A DNA stretch of 64,000 nucleotides from Streptomyces althioticus (GTDB lineage Bacteria > Actinomycetota > Actinomycetes > Streptomycetales > Streptomycetaceae). The notes beneath the pieces were generated by a model. The model worked only from the letters and a program-made list of their open reading frames with translations. It made no database searches and was not told the DNA's origin. A program made the translations under genes and the position numbers. Every line of letters starts with the position of its first letter. Within the stretch, counting starts at the first letter, position 1. Location: the NCBI GenBank assembly GCA_014649355.1, contig BMSW01000003.1, positions 186,001 through 250,000 on the forward strand, read 5' to 3'. Positions 1 to 11,525 of the stretch are shown here, in pieces.

Positions 1-724
1 ACTGCTGGTCCGTGTAGCCCGTGTCGTACGTGCCGCCGCCGTAGGTGGTGTTGCCGATGTACGGGTCGGAGTACGCGGCGTACTGCTGGCCGGTGTCGTA
101 GCCCTGCTGCTGCCCGTAACCCGAGTAGTCGTAGGCGTAGTTGGGGTCGGCGGTCTGCGCGGTCGCGGCGTACTGGTCCTGGCCCGCGTACTGGTCCTGA
201 CCCTGGCCCGCGTACCCCTGGTCGCCGTAGACGCCGTAGGACCCGGTGTCGTCGGGCATCGGCTGCGGCTCGTAGACGGCGGTGGACTCCGCGGCCGTCT
301 GACGGTCGGCGGCGGGCGTGAAGACGTCGTCGCGGTCGTATTCGTCGTCGGCGCCGTAACCGGCCGTCACGGGGCCGGTGTCGAACGCGTCGGCGCGGTC
401 GCCGGACGCCTCGAGGTCGGTGACCTCCAGTGTCGGCTCGTCGCGGCGCCCCTTCACGGCGGACAGCATCGGCGCGTTGACCGCCCAGCCGGCCTGGAAG
501 CCGCGGCGGAACGACAGCGTGACGTAGGTCTGCCCGACGGCGAAGGCCGCGGCGCCCAGTCCGATCACCACCACGGACGGGATCAGCACGCCGAACACGA
601 CGCCGAGGAACCCGACGAAGGCGAGCAGCCGCCAGCGCAGGCGCGCCTTGTACTGCAGGAGCACCTCACCCAGCAACCACAGCGCGACGATGCCGAACGC
701 GATGTAGAGGACCGTCCAGCCCAT
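1..724 (-). CDS. Membrane protein with Tyr/Gln/Gly-rich cytoplasmic tail (3' end outside window)
   Basis: The reading frame starts at ATG 724 behind a GGGAGAGGGG ribosome site and is still open at base 1, so the C-terminus is missing. The first ~70 residues hold two hydrophobic segments (about residues 3-22 and 33-58) around a basic stretch, QYKARLRWR. After that the protein becomes acidic and then a low-complexity tail of repeated YG, GQ, QYA and DQYA pieces, seen for at least 110 residues. I recall an uncharacterised membrane protein at this place beside metF in S. coelicolor. No catalytic motif is visible. The tail resembles disordered, tyrosine-rich, self-associating regions, but its role is unknown. 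It is transcribed in the same direction as metF, whose stop lies 56 bases upstream of this start. Confidence 0.75.
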   Translation of the reverse strand, partial: MGWTVLYIAFGIVALWLLGEVLLQYKARLRWRLLAFVGFLGVVFGVLIPSVVVIGLGAAAFAVGQTYVTLSFRRGFQAGWAVNAPMLSAVKGRRDEPTLEVTDLEASGDRADAFDTGPVTAGYGADDEYDRDDVFTPAADRQTAAESTAVYEPQPMPDDTGSYGVYGDQGYAGQGQDQYAGQDQYAATAQTADPNYAYDYSGYGQQQGYDTGQQYAAYSDPYIGNTTYGGGTYDTGYTDQQ

Positions 725-780
725 GTACGCCCCTCTCCCAGTGGTCGTTACGCAGTGTGTCGTATGCGCGTGCGACCGGT

Positions 781-1830
<1,050 letters not shown>

Positions 1831-2490
1831 TCAGCCGGCGTCCGCCGCCTCCCGGACGCGCCTGGACAGCTCGGCGGCGGCGGCGCCCGGGTCGTCCGCC
1901 TCGGTGAGGGCGCGGACCACGACCACCCTGCGGGCGCCGGCGTCCAGCACCTGGTCGAGGTTGGCGAGATCGATGCCGCCGATCGCGAACCACGGGCGGT
2001 CGGTGCCGAGCCCCGCGGTGTACCGGACGAGGTCCAGGCCGGGCGCGGGGCGGCCGGGCTTGGTGGGGGTGGGCCAGCAGGGGCCGGTGCAGAAGTAGTC
2101 CACGCCGGGCTGGAGCGCTGCCGCGGCGGCCTCGTCCTCGGCATGGGTGGAACGGCCGATCAGTGTCCCGTCGCCGAGGATCGCGCGGGCGGCGGGGACG
2201 GGCAGGTCGCCCTGGCCCAGGTGGAGGACGTCTGCGCGGGCCGCGTGCGCGACGTCGGCGCGGTCGTTGACCGCGAGCAGCTTGCCGTGCCGGGCGCAGG
2301 CGTCGGCGAGGACCGCGAGGTGCTCGAGCTCCTCGGCGGCTTCCATGCCCTTGTCGCGGAGCTGCACGATGTCGACTCCGGCGGCGAGGACGGCGTCCAG
2401 GAACTCCGGGAGGTCGCCCTGACGCTTGCGGGCGTCGGTGCAGAGGTAGACGCGGGCGTCGGTGAGGTGGGGGCGTGGGGTGTGGGTCAT
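1831..2490 (-). CDS. thiE: Thiamine-phosphate synthase
   Basis: A 219-residue TIM-barrel enzyme that joins HMP-pyrophosphate and thiazole phosphate to form thiamine phosphate. Family motifs are visible: VQLRDKGM near residue 40 (substrate and Mg binding), VNDRADVA, the loop [20 protein letters not shown] which holds the conserved GPxxPTxTK, and FAIGGI near residue 167. Length is normal. The start ATG 2490 sits next to an A/G-rich stretch. The thiazole-branch genes thiOSG lie 2 kb away on the other strand under a TPP riboswitch. No riboswitch is visible directly upstream of thiE itself, so its regulation may differ. Confidence 0.93.
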   Translation of the reverse strand: MTHTPRPHLTDARVYLCTDARKRQGDLPEFLDAVLAAGVDIVQLRDKGMEAAEELEHLAVLADACARHGKLLAVNDRADVAHAARADVLHLGQGDLPVPAARAILGDGTLIGRSTHAEDEAAAAALQPGVDYFCTGPCWPTPTKPGRPAPGLDLVRYTAGLGTDRPWFAIGGIDLANLDQVLDAGARRVVVVRALTEADDPGAAAAELSRRVREAADAG

Positions 2491-2634
2491 GGGTTCCCCC
2501 CGGGGTTCGGGTCGCGCTGCGGGCAGGCGGGCTCGTCGGCGGAACCCTATGTCGTGCCTGGCGGCACGTGGGATCCGGGAGCGGCGGCTCGCGCCGCTCC
2601 CGGTCGGGGGGTCCCTGCGGGTGCGTGGGGGCTG

Positions 2635-2758
2635 GGCGCGCAGTTCCCCGCGCCCCTCAGGGGGTCACCGGAACGTCGGTCGGACCATACGGGCCCGGCG
2701 TCGCGCGATTCTGCCCTGCGGGTACGTGAGGGCTGGGCGCGCAGTTCCCCGCGCCCCT
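2635..2758. repeat. Two copies of a dispersed intergenic repeat (GCGCAGTTCCCCGCGCCCCT family)
   Basis: Copies at about 2636-2657 and 2738-2758 share CTGGGCGCGCAGTTCCCC followed by GCGCCCCT, each preceded by a GCGGGT(G/A)CGTG(G/A)GGGCT stretch. They fill the 291-base gap between thiE and the upstream minus-strand gene. The same core occurs at seven other places in the window, on either strand. Otherwise this gap holds no credible gene. Confidence 0.8.
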
Positions 2759-2781
2759 TGGGGCGTCACGGGGAACGTGCG

Positions 2782-3147
2782 TCAGACTGCCAGGGCCTGG
2801 GCCCTGCGCTTCACCTCCGTGCCGCGGTTCTCCGCGAGGGCCTGCGCGGGGGTGCCCGGCAGGCTGGGGTCGGGGGTGAAGAGCCACTCCAGCATCTCTT
2901 CGACCGTGAAGCCGTCGTCCCGCAGGAGCGTCAGGGTCCCGGTCAGGCCCTTGACGACCTTGTCCCCGTCGATGAAGGCGGCGGGGACGTGCAGCGCACG
3001 GTTCTCACCGCGGCGCACGGCGATGAGCTGGCCCTCCTTGACCAGCTGCCGGACGCGCGTCACCTCGACGCCGAACTTCTCGGCGATGTCGGGGAGGGTG
3101 AGCCAGGCGGGGACGAGAGCATCGATCTTTGCGTCAATCTCGGTCAC
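2782..3147 (-). CDS. Rv2175c-family DNA-binding protein
   Basis: A 121-residue protein with an N-terminal winged-helix/MerR-like helix-turn-helix (LTLPDIAEKFGVEVTRVRQL, about residues 16-35) and a C-terminal block FTVEEMLEWLFTPDPSLPG (residues ~81-99) typical of the Rv2175c C-terminal domain. In M. tuberculosis, Rv2175c is a DNA-binding substrate of the Ser/Thr kinase PknL, encoded next door. Here a PASTA kinase lies 3.8 kb away with the flavin reductase and thiOSG between. The N-terminus is short and lacks an obvious Thr-rich tail like the phosphorylated one in Mycobacterium; Thr17 is the first Thr after Thr2. The dispersed repeats follow its stop codon. Confidence 0.85.
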   Translation of the reverse strand: MTEIDAKIDALVPAWLTLPDIAEKFGVEVTRVRQLVKEGQLIAVRRGENRALHVPAAFIDGDKVVKGLTGTLTLLRDDGFTVEEMLEWLFTPDPSLPGTPAQALAENRGTEVKRRAQALAV

Positions 3148-3214
3148 GGGACAAGCCTGCCACCTGCCACCGACAGTCGGAAGTCAGCCCCGTCCCGGCG
3201 CGTGGGCGAGTCGG

Positions 3215-4444
3215 TCAGACCGTCGCCGACTTCAGCGGCCGCGCCGGGTCCGCCACCCGCTCCGGGTCCACCGCGGCGCCCGACCCGATCAGCCGCCGCC
3301 CCTGCGCCAGGTCGCGGGGCCGTCCCACCGCGAGCAGCGCGACCAGCCGGTCCCCGCGCAGCCAGCACACGCTCCACGCCGGGTCGGCCGGGTCGCCGCG
3401 CCACACCGTGCGGTCGGCGTCCGCGTGGTGCCCGGCGTACTGCACGAACCGCCCGAACTGCTCGGACCAGAAGTACGGCACCGGGTCGTACACCTCGCGG
3501 CCCCCGCCGACGATGTTCGCGGCGACGGTGCGCGGCCCCTGGAGGGCGTTGTCCCAGTGGTGGACGAGGAGCCGCTCGCCGTAGCGGGCCGACGGGAAGG
3601 ACGCGCAGTCGCCGACGGCGTACACGTCGGGCAGGGAGGCCGCCAGGTGCGCGTCGGCGAGGACCTCGCCGTGCGTGCCGAGGGCGATCCCGGACCCGGC
3701 CAGCCAGGCGGTGGCGGGGCGGGCGCCGATGCCGACGACGACCGCGCCGGCGGGCAGCCGGGTGCCGTCGTCGAGGAGCACGGCGCCGGGCTCGACGCGC
3801 GCCACGCGCGCGTGGGTGCGCAAGCCGACGCCGGCCTGCGCGTACCAGGCGGTCATCGGCGCGGCCACCTCCGCGGGCAGCACGCCCGCCAGCGGCCGTT
3901 CCTCGGCCTCCACGACGGTGACCGCGCAGCCCGCCTCCCGGGCGGCCGTGGCGAACTCCGCGCCGATCCAGCCCGCGCCGACGACCACGATGTCGTGCCG
4001 GCCGGCGAGCACCGGCCGCAGCCGTTCGGCGTCGTCCAGGGTGCGCAGCAGGTGCACGCCGGGCACGCCCTCCGCGCCGGGCAGCCGCAACGGTTCGGCC
4101 CCGGTGGCGATGACCAGCACGTCGTACGGGACGGGCCCGGCCTCGGAGTCCAGCTCGTGGTCGCCGGGGCGCAGGCCGGTCACCTCGCAGCCCAGCCGCA
4201 GCCCGATCCCGAGCTCCTCGAAGTCCACCTCGAAGGCGGAGCTCTCGGCGGTGCCCAGCAGCACCGCCTTGGACAACGGCGGCCGGTCGTACGGCTGGTG
4301 GGGTTCCGCGCCGATCAGCGTCACCTCGCCGGTGAAGCCCTGCTCCCGCAGCGCCGCAGCGGTCTGCACGCCCGCCATGCCCGCGCCCGCCACCACGACC
4401 CGGCGCGGCGCGGCCCCTCCCGGTTCCTGCGTCTGCTCGCTCAC
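3215..4444 (-). CDS. FAD/NAD(P)-dependent oxidoreductase (ferredoxin-reductase-like)
   Basis: A 409-residue protein of the pyridine-nucleotide disulfide/ferredoxin reductase type. It carries an N-terminal FAD-binding Rossmann motif (VVVAGAGMAG, about residues 13-22), an NAD(P)H motif in the middle (IVVVGAGWIGAEFA, about residue 150), the FAD motif DVYAVGDCAS (about residue 280) and a C-terminal Reductase_C-like domain. YDRPPLSKAVL is characteristic of ferredoxin/rubredoxin reductases serving oxygenases. There is no redox-active CxxxxC pair, so it should pass electrons to a ferredoxin or rubredoxin partner, none of which is nearby. The GTG start 4444 was chosen because similarity begins about 13 residues after it and no ATG lies closer. 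Confidence 0.88.
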   Translation of the reverse strand: MSEQTQEPGGAAPRRVVVAGAGMAGVQTAAALREQGFTGEVTLIGAEPHQPYDRPPLSKAVLLGTAESSAFEVDFEELGIGLRLGCEVTGLRPGDHELDSEAGPVPYDVLVIATGAEPLRLPGAEGVPGVHLLRTLDDAERLRPVLAGRHDIVVVGAGWIGAEFATAAREAGCAVTVVEAEERPLAGVLPAEVAAPMTAWYAQAGVGLRTHARVARVEPGAVLLDDGTRLPAGAVVVGIGARPATAWLAGSGIALGTHGEVLADAHLAASLPDVYAVGDCASFPSARYGERLLVHHWDNALQGPRTVAANIVGGGREVYDPVPYFWSEQFGRFVQYAGHHADADRTVWRGDPADPAWSVCWLRGDRLVALLAVGRPRDLAQGRRLIGSGAAVDPERVADPARPLKSATV

Positions 4445-4540
4445 CCGCTCACCATAGACACCCGTGCCCGCCGCGCCGGACCGCGGCCGCGCGGGGTCCC
4501 TTACGGCTGCGGCGCGGCGCGGGCTAGGGTGGCCCGCGTA

Positions 4541-4640
4541 CACGCACTCGCGGGAGCCCGGGCGCACCGGGCTGAGAGGGAGGCTGGCGGCCTCCGACCG
4601 TACGAACCTGATCCGGGTCATGCCGGCGAAGGGAGGGGCT
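4541..4640 (+). ncRNA. TPP riboswitch (THI element)
   Basis: The conserved THI-box pieces appear in order: GGGAGCCCGGGCGCACCGGG, CTGAGAGGGA at 4572-4581, a variable stem near 4583-4600, ACGAACCTGATCCGGGTCAT at 4603-4622, and GCCGGCGAAGGGAG at 4623-4636. Its 3' end is only about 10 bases before the thiO start codon and the terminal GGGAGGGG can serve as the ribosome site. This supports control of translation initiation by thiamine pyrophosphate over thiOSG. A promoter should lie in the 95 bases before it; TAGGGT at 4525-4530 is a candidate -10. Confidence 0.96.
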
Positions 4641-4648
4641 GGACGCCC

Positions 4649-6830
<2,182 letters not shown>

Positions 6831-6939
6831 GGCGCCCGGCAGCCCGGCGTCGGCCTCGATTCGGACGCGGTCGGGTAACACAGGTCACAGGTCCGCTCCA
6901 ACGGCGGTTGAACGGGCCGGGGCTGTCCTCACGGACTCG

Positions 6940-6951
6940 TAGACTCGCTGC
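6940..6951 (+). promoter_or_regulatory. Candidate leaderless promoter for the PASTA kinase
   Basis: A good -10 hexamer TAGACT at 6940-6945 ends six bases before the GTG start at 6952, so the predicted transcript begins at or next to the start codon. No Shine-Dalgarno is present, which fits leaderless translation. The -35 is not clear. Confidence 0.5.
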
Positions 6952-8874
6952 GTGGACACGACCCTTCAGGACCCGCTGGTCGGGCAGGTGCTCGACGGCC
7001 GTTACCGCGTCGAGGCGCGGATCGCCGTCGGCGGGATGGCCACGGTCTACCGGGCCCTGGACACCCGCCTCGACCGGATCCTCGCGCTCAAGGTGATGCA
7101 CCCCTCGCTGGCCACCGACGCCGGTTTCGTGGAGCGCTTCATCCGCGAGGCCAAGTCCGTCGCCCGGCTGGCCCATCCGAACGTCGTCCAGGTCTTCGAC
7201 CAGGGCACCGACGCGGGGTACGTCTACCTGGCGATGGAGTACATCCCGGGCTGCACGCTGCGAGACGTGCTGCGGGAGCGCGGGGCGCTGCAGGCGCGGG
7301 CCGCGCTGGACATCCTGGAGCCGGTGCTGGCCGCGCTGGGCGCCGCCCACCGCGCGGGGTTCGTGCACCGCGACATGAAGCCGGAGAACGTGCTGATCGG
7401 GGACGACGGCCGGGTCAAGGTCGCCGACTTCGGCCTGGTCCGCTCGGTGGACACGGTCACCAACAGCACGGGCACGGTGCTGGGCACCGTCTCCTACCTG
7501 GCCCCGGAACAGATAGAGCACGGCACCGCCGACCCCCGCGTCGACGTGTACGCCTGCGGCATCCTGCTCTACGAGATGCTGACCGGCGAGAAGCCGCACG
7601 ACGGCGACTCCCCCGCGATCGTCCTCTACAAGCATCTGCACGACGACGTGCCGCCGCCCTCCGCGGTGGTGCCCGGTCTGGCGCCGGCGCTGGACGCGCT
7701 GGTCGGGGCGGCGACCGCGCGCGACGCCGAGGTCCGCCCGGCCGACGCGGTGGCGCTGTTCGCCCTGACCCGCGAGTCGCGCGGCCGGCTCACCGACGAG
7801 CAGCTCGACGCGATGCCCCCGCAGGCGCTGTCCGCGGAGCACGACAACGCCGGCGACCGCACCAGCGTCATCCCGCGCTCCCTCACCGTGCCGCGTCCCC
7901 TTCCCGTGAACGAGGACGACGACGGCGCGGTCGACCGCACCAGCCGCTTCCGTTCCCCTCCCCCGCTGCCGCCCCGGCGCCGCACGGCGCTGCACCGCGG
8001 ACCGGCGGCGATCGTCGTGGCCGTGCTGCTGGTGCTCGGCCTGGGCGCCGGCATCTGGTACATCAACTCCGGGCAGTTCACCAAGGTCCCGCCGGTGCTG
8101 TCGAAGACCGAGCAGGAGGCCCGCGACCGGCTCGCCGAGGCCGGACTGGACGTCGGCGAGGTCACGGAGGAGTACAGCGACACCGTCGAGCGCGGCAAGG
8201 TGATCAGCACCGACCCGGCGGCGGGCGCCCGCGTCCGCGGCAGCGCCTCGGTGTCCCTGGCCGTGTCCAAGGGCCCGCAGACCGTGCGGGTGCCCGACCT
8301 GGACGGCTACCGCCTGGACAAGGCCCGGTCCCTGCTGGAGGACGAGGGTCTGAAGCCGGGCATGGTGACCCGGGAGTTCAGCGACTCCGTGCCCAGGGAC
8401 GCGGTGATCTCCACCGAGCCGGGCAAGGGCACCAAGGTCCGCGCGGACACCGCGGTGAAGCTGACGGTGAGCAAGGGCAGCCCCGTGGACGTGCCCGACG
8501 TCACCGGCGACGACCCGGAGGACGCGCGCGCCGAGCTGGAGGAGGCCGGGCTCAAGGTGGAGATCGCCGACGGGCGGGTCCACTCGGAGCACGACGCGGG
8601 CCAGGTGGCCCGGCAGACCCCGGGCGCCGGCGGTGAGGCCGCCGAGGGCGACACGGTCACCCTCACCCTGTCCAAGGGCCCGGAGATGGTCGAGGTGCCG
8701 GACGTCGTCGGCGACAGCGTGGACGAGGCCCGGGAGAAGCTGGAGGGCGCCGGGTTCGGGGTGAAGGAGGACCGCGGCCTGCTGGGCCTGTTCGGCGACA
8801 CCGTCAAGGACCAGTCGGTGGACGGCGGCGAGACCGCGCCCAAGGGCTCGACGATCACCCTCAAGATCAGGTGA
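6952..8874 (+). CDS. Transmembrane Ser/Thr protein kinase with four PASTA domains
   Basis: A 640-residue kinase. The Hanks domain spans about residues 17-275: GGMATVY glycine loop, catalytic Lys47 (ALKV), HRDMKPEN at 139-146, DFG at 159-161, and an activation loop with several Thr/Ser (DTVTNSTGT). A juxtamembrane linker rich in charge leads to one membrane span (about 349-368) and four ~67-residue PASTA repeats reaching the C-terminus, expected outside the cell where PASTA domains bind peptidoglycan fragments. It starts with GTG without a ribosome site (leaderless). Its proximity to an Rv2175c homologue suggests it is the counterpart of mycobacterial PknL, although PknL as I recall it lacks PASTA repeats. 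PknB is the alternative comparison by architecture. Confidence 0.95.
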   Translation: MDTTLQDPLVGQVLDGRYRVEARIAVGGMATVYRALDTRLDRILALKVMHPSLATDAGFVERFIREAKSVARLAHPNVVQVFDQGTDAGYVYLAMEYIPGCTLRDVLRERGALQARAALDILEPVLAALGAAHRAGFVHRDMKPENVLIGDDGRVKVADFGLVRSVDTVTNSTGTVLGTVSYLAPEQIEHGTADPRVDVYACGILLYEMLTGEKPHDGDSPAIVLYKHLHDDVPPPSAVVPGLAPALDALVGAATARDAEVRPADAVALFALTRESRGRLTDEQLDAMPPQALSAEHDNAGDRTSVIPRSLTVPRPLPVNEDDDGAVDRTSRFRSPPPLPPRRRTALHRGPAAIVVAVLLVLGLGAGIWYINSGQFTKVPPVLSKTEQEARDRLAEAGLDVGEVTEEYSDTVERGKVISTDPAAGARVRGSASVSLAVSKGPQTVRVPDLDGYRLDKARSLLEDEGLKPGMVTREFSDSVPRDAVISTEPGKGTKVRADTAVKLTVSKGSPVDVPDVTGDDPEDARAELEEAGLKVEIADGRVHSEHDAGQVARQTPGAGGEAAEGDTVTLTLSKGPEMVEVPDVVGDSVDEAREKLEGAGFGVKEDRGLLGLFGDTVKDQSVDGGETAPKGSTITLKIR

Positions 8875-8922
8875 CGGAGGGGGCCGTCCGGGTGACGCGC
8901 GCGGCCGTGACACCCTTGACGG

Positions 8923-9801
8923 GTGAAGAGTCACCCGTCCGGCCCCGCCCGCAACCCGATCGGCAGTCACGTGCCCGTGGCCGGGGGCCTGCATTCCGTC
9001 GGCCTGTCCTACGCCCGTGACCTGGGGGCCGAGACCGTGCAGGTCTTCGTCGCCAACCCGCGTGGCTGGGCCACCCCCGCCGGAAACCCGCTCCAGGACG
9101 AGGCGTTCCGCGCGGCCTGCGCCGAGGCGTCGGTCCCGGCGTACGTGCACGCCCCGTACCTGATCAACTTCGGGTCCCACACCCCGGCGACCGTGGAGCG
9201 GTCGGTGGAGTCCCTGCGGCACTCGCTGCGCCGCGGCCGGGAGATCGGCGCGCTGGGCGTGGTGGTGCACACCGGCAGCGCGACGGGCGGACGCGAGCGC
9301 GCGGTGGCGCTGGCGCAGGTACGGGAGCACATGCTGCCGCTGCTGGACGAGCTGACCCACGACGACGACCCGTACCTGCTGCTGGAGCCGACCGCCGGAC
9401 AGGGCGCCTCGCTGTGCTCCCTGGTCGAGGACCTGGGCCCGTACTTCGAGCGGTTGGACGCCCATCCGAGGCTGGGCGTCTGCCTGGACACCTGCCACGT
9501 CTTCGCGGCCGGCCACGACCTGGCCGCGCCCGGCGGCGCGCACCGCACCCTGGACGAGCTGGCCGCGACCGTCGGCACGGGACGGCTGAGGCTGATCCAC
9601 GCCAACGACTCCAAGGACGTCGTCGGCGCGCACAAGGACCGGCACGCCAACATCGGCGCGGGACACGTCGGCGAGGACCCGTTCCGGGACCTCATGACGC
9701 ACCCGGAGACCGCGGGCGTACCGCTGGTGATCGAGACGCCCGGCGGCAAGGAGGGGCACGCGGCGGACGTGGAGCGGCTGAAGAAGCTCCGCGACGGTTG
9801 A
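8923..9801 (+). CDS. nfo: Endonuclease IV (AP endonuclease, family 2)
   Basis: A 292-residue TIM-barrel metalloenzyme for base-excision repair: it cleaves the backbone 5' to abasic sites. Metal-binding family signatures are clear: VHAPYLINFGS (about residue 74), VVVHTGS, LLEPTAGQG with the Glu ligand (~150), GVCLDTCHVFAAGHD (~185), LIHANDSKD (~226), DRHANIGAGHVG (~240) and VIETPGG (~272). The GTG start at 8923 was chosen because the next in-frame start would remove the first strand. It converges with the following minus-strand gene, leaving only 16 bases between the stops. Confidence 0.93.
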   Translation: MKSHPSGPARNPIGSHVPVAGGLHSVGLSYARDLGAETVQVFVANPRGWATPAGNPLQDEAFRAACAEASVPAYVHAPYLINFGSHTPATVERSVESLRHSLRRGREIGALGVVVHTGSATGGRERAVALAQVREHMLPLLDELTHDDDPYLLLEPTAGQGASLCSLVEDLGPYFERLDAHPRLGVCLDTCHVFAAGHDLAAPGGAHRTLDELAATVGTGRLRLIHANDSKDVVGAHKDRHANIGAGHVGEDPFRDLMTHPETAGVPLVIETPGGKEGHAADVERLKKLRDG

Positions 9802-9817
9802 GAGCCGGCGGGGCGGG

Positions 9818-10465
9818 TCAGAGCTCGGGGCCGTCCCCGGGCTCCTCCTGGTAGGAGTAGCGCTGCTCCCGCCAGGGGTCGCCGACGTTGTGGTAGCCGC
9901 GCTCCTCCCAGAAGCCACGGCGGTCGGCGGTCATGTACTCCACCCCGCGGACCCATTTCGGGCCCTTCCACGCGTACAGGTGCGGCACGATCAGGCGCAG
10001 CGGGAAGCCGTGCTCGGCGGTGAGCAGCTCACCGTCCTTGTGGGTGGCGAAGAGGGTGCGGTCGGACGTGAAGTCCTCGAGCCGCAGGTTGGAGCTGAAT
10101 CCGTACTCGGCCCACACCATCACATGGGTGACGTCCGGTGCGGGCGGGGCGATCTCCACGACCGTGCGCGCCGGGATCCCGCCCCACTCGGCGCCGACCA
10201 TGCTGAACTTGGTCACGCAGTGCAGGTCGGCCTCGACGGTGGTGTACGGCAGCGCCGTGAACTCCTCGTGGGTCCAGCAGTGCTTCTCGCCGTCGGCGGT
10301 GGCGCCGAAGACCCGGAACTCCCAGCGCTCCGGGCGGAACTTGGGGACGGGCCCGTAGTGGGTGACCGGCCAGCCCTTCTGGAGCCGCTGTCCCGGCGGG
10401 AGCTGGAGATCCGCCGCTCCTCGTGTCGCGCGCTCCCCCGATTCGCGTTCCGCCGGCTGACCCAT
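9818..10465 (-). CDS. Sulfite-oxidase-family molybdopterin protein
   Basis: A 215-residue single-domain member of the sulfite oxidase/MsrP fold. Cys83 in LHCVTKFS is the expected cysteine ligand of molybdenum; GGIPARTVVE and LRLIVPHLYAWKGPKWV are other family blocks. There is no signal peptide or twin-arginine motif, so it appears cytoplasmic, and no haem or dimerisation domain follows. The ATG at 10465 is preceded by GGAG at good spacing; a longer in-frame start at 10525 adds an unsupported Cys/Pro-rich stretch. Substrate unknown: sulfite, methionine sulfoxide or other S-/N-oxides are all possible. Confidence 0.87.
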   Translation of the reverse strand: MGQPAERESGERATRGAADLQLPPGQRLQKGWPVTHYGPVPKFRPERWEFRVFGATADGEKHCWTHEEFTALPYTTVEADLHCVTKFSMVGAEWGGIPARTVVEIAPPAPDVTHVMVWAEYGFSSNLRLEDFTSDRTLFATHKDGELLTAEHGFPLRLIVPHLYAWKGPKWVRGVEYMTADRRGFWEERGYHNVGDPWREQRYSYQEEPGDGPEL

Positions 10466-10555
10466 GTCTCCATCCTGACAGACCGGGGGCCATGCTCCTG
10501 AACCGGGCCGCGCACATTCGGTCATTCAGGGCCAGAACGGGCCAAGTATGGGATT

Positions 10556-10577
10556 ACTTACTAAGTCGAGACTTACT
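10556..10577 (+). promoter_or_regulatory. Repeated ACTTACT motif upstream of bfr (candidate operator)
   Basis: ACTTACT occurs at 10556-10562 and again at 10571-10577, 15 bases apart; the first copy lies inside a palindrome ACTTACTAAGT (10556-10566). The stretch is AT-rich against its surroundings and 75-96 bases before the bfr start, a natural regulator position. It does not match the iron box found upstream of bfd. Confidence 0.45.
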
Positions 10578-10651
10578 GGACGATCTTTCATACCGGTGCA
10601 ATCATGCGCCCCGACCCGCACATTTCCCCCCACGCGGAAGGAGCCCGCGCC

Positions 10652-11170
10652 ATGCAGGGCGATCCCGAGGTCATCGAGTTCCTCAACGAGCAGCTGACCG
10701 CCGAGCTGACGGCGATCAACCAGTACTTCCTGCACTCCAAGCTCCAGGACCACAAGGGCTGGTACAAGCTCGCCAAGTACACCCGCGACGAGTCCTTCGA
10801 CGAGATGCGTCACGCCGAGCTGCTCACCGACCGGATCCTCCTGCTGGACGGCCTGCCGAACTACCAGCGGCTGTTCCACGTCCGCGTCGGGCAGACCGTC
10901 ACCGAGATGTTCCAGGCCGACCGCGAGATCGAGCTCGAGGCGATCGACCGGCTCCGCCGCGGCGTCGAGGTCATGCGCAACAAGAACGACATCACCTCGG
11001 CCAACATCTTCGAGGCCATCCTGGCCGACGAGGAGCACCACATCGACTACCTGGACACCCAGCTGGAGCTGATCGACAAACTGGGCGAGGCGCTGTACCT
11101 GTCGACGGTGATCGAGCAGACCCAGCCGGACCCCTCGGGCCCCGGGACGCACGGGTTCAAGACGCCCTGA
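10652..11170 (+). CDS. bfr: Bacterioferritin
   Basis: A 172-residue haem-containing ferritin subunit storing iron as ferric mineral in a 24-mer. Diiron-centre residues are present in expected places: Glu18, Glu50 with His53 (DEMRHAE), Glu93 and Glu126/His129 (DEEHHID). Met51, beside this centre, matches the inter-subunit haem ligand of Escherichia coli Bfr. The ATG at 10652 has GGAAGGAG at ideal spacing; an earlier ATG at 10604 lacks support. It faces bfd tail to tail, with 17 bases between stops, so iron storage and iron release are encoded as a pair. Confidence 0.95.
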   Translation: MQGDPEVIEFLNEQLTAELTAINQYFLHSKLQDHKGWYKLAKYTRDESFDEMRHAELLTDRILLLDGLPNYQRLFHVRVGQTVTEMFQADREIELEAIDRLRRGVEVMRNKNDITSANIFEAILADEEHHIDYLDTQLELIDKLGEALYLSTVIEQTQPDPSGPGTHGFKTP

Positions 11171-11187
11171 CGGCGTCGGGGAACCGC

Positions 11188-11427
11188 CTAGGCGGCTTCC
11201 GGGACCTCCGTCGCGACCTCTGCCACGAGCGGCTGCCCGCCCTCGTCGATGAGCTGCCGCCGGGGGCAGGCGCCGCGGCCGAGCAGCGCCTGGATGCGCC
11301 GGACGCAGCCGCCGCAGTCCGTGCCCGCCTTGCAGGCGGAGGCGATCTGCCGGGGGGTACAGGCACCGGCTTCCGCGTGGCTCTTCACCTGTTCCTCGGT
11401 CACGCCGAAGCAGCTGCAGACGAACAC
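11188..11427 (-). CDS. bfd: Bacterioferritin-associated ferredoxin
   Basis: A 79-residue [2Fe-2S] protein which donates electrons to bacterioferritin to mobilise iron. The four cluster cysteines are visible as CSCFGV near the N-terminus and CKAGTDCGGC near residue 32. The GTG at 11427 (FVCSCFG) was preferred over the GTG nine bases upstream because GGGAGG then lies seven bases before the start. The C-terminus extends about 25 residues past the usual Bfd domain. The iron box upstream indicates repression in iron-replete cells. Confidence 0.9.
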   Translation of the reverse strand: MFVCSCFGVTEEQVKSHAEAGACTPRQIASACKAGTDCGGCVRRIQALLGRGACPRRQLIDEGGQPLVAEVATEVPEAA

Positions 11428-11480
11428 GCGGGTCACCTCCCGACGAGGACTGGGGTCGTGCCGTACCGACCCTCCGTCGG

Positions 11481-11499
11481 TGAGGCAAACCTAACCTTA
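11481..11499 (-). promoter_or_regulatory. Iron box (DmdR/IdeR-type) upstream of bfd
   Basis: On the minus strand the 19 bases read TAAGGTTAGGTTTGCCTCA. This matches the actinobacterial DtxR/IdeR/DmdR consensus TTAGGTTAGGCTCACCTAA at 14 of 19 positions, including the AGGTTAGG half. It lies about 55 bases upstream of the bfd start, where a repressor would block transcription. DmdR1-type control under iron sufficiency is inferred from the motif. Confidence 0.8.
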
Positions 11500-11525
11500 C
11501 CTGCGCCCTTCGAGGGCGGAAAAGG

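Noticed and set aside
10526..10651. Iron box in front of bfr
   Set aside because: No TTAGGTTAGGCT-like sequence is present; the motifs there are ACTTACT repeats of different type.
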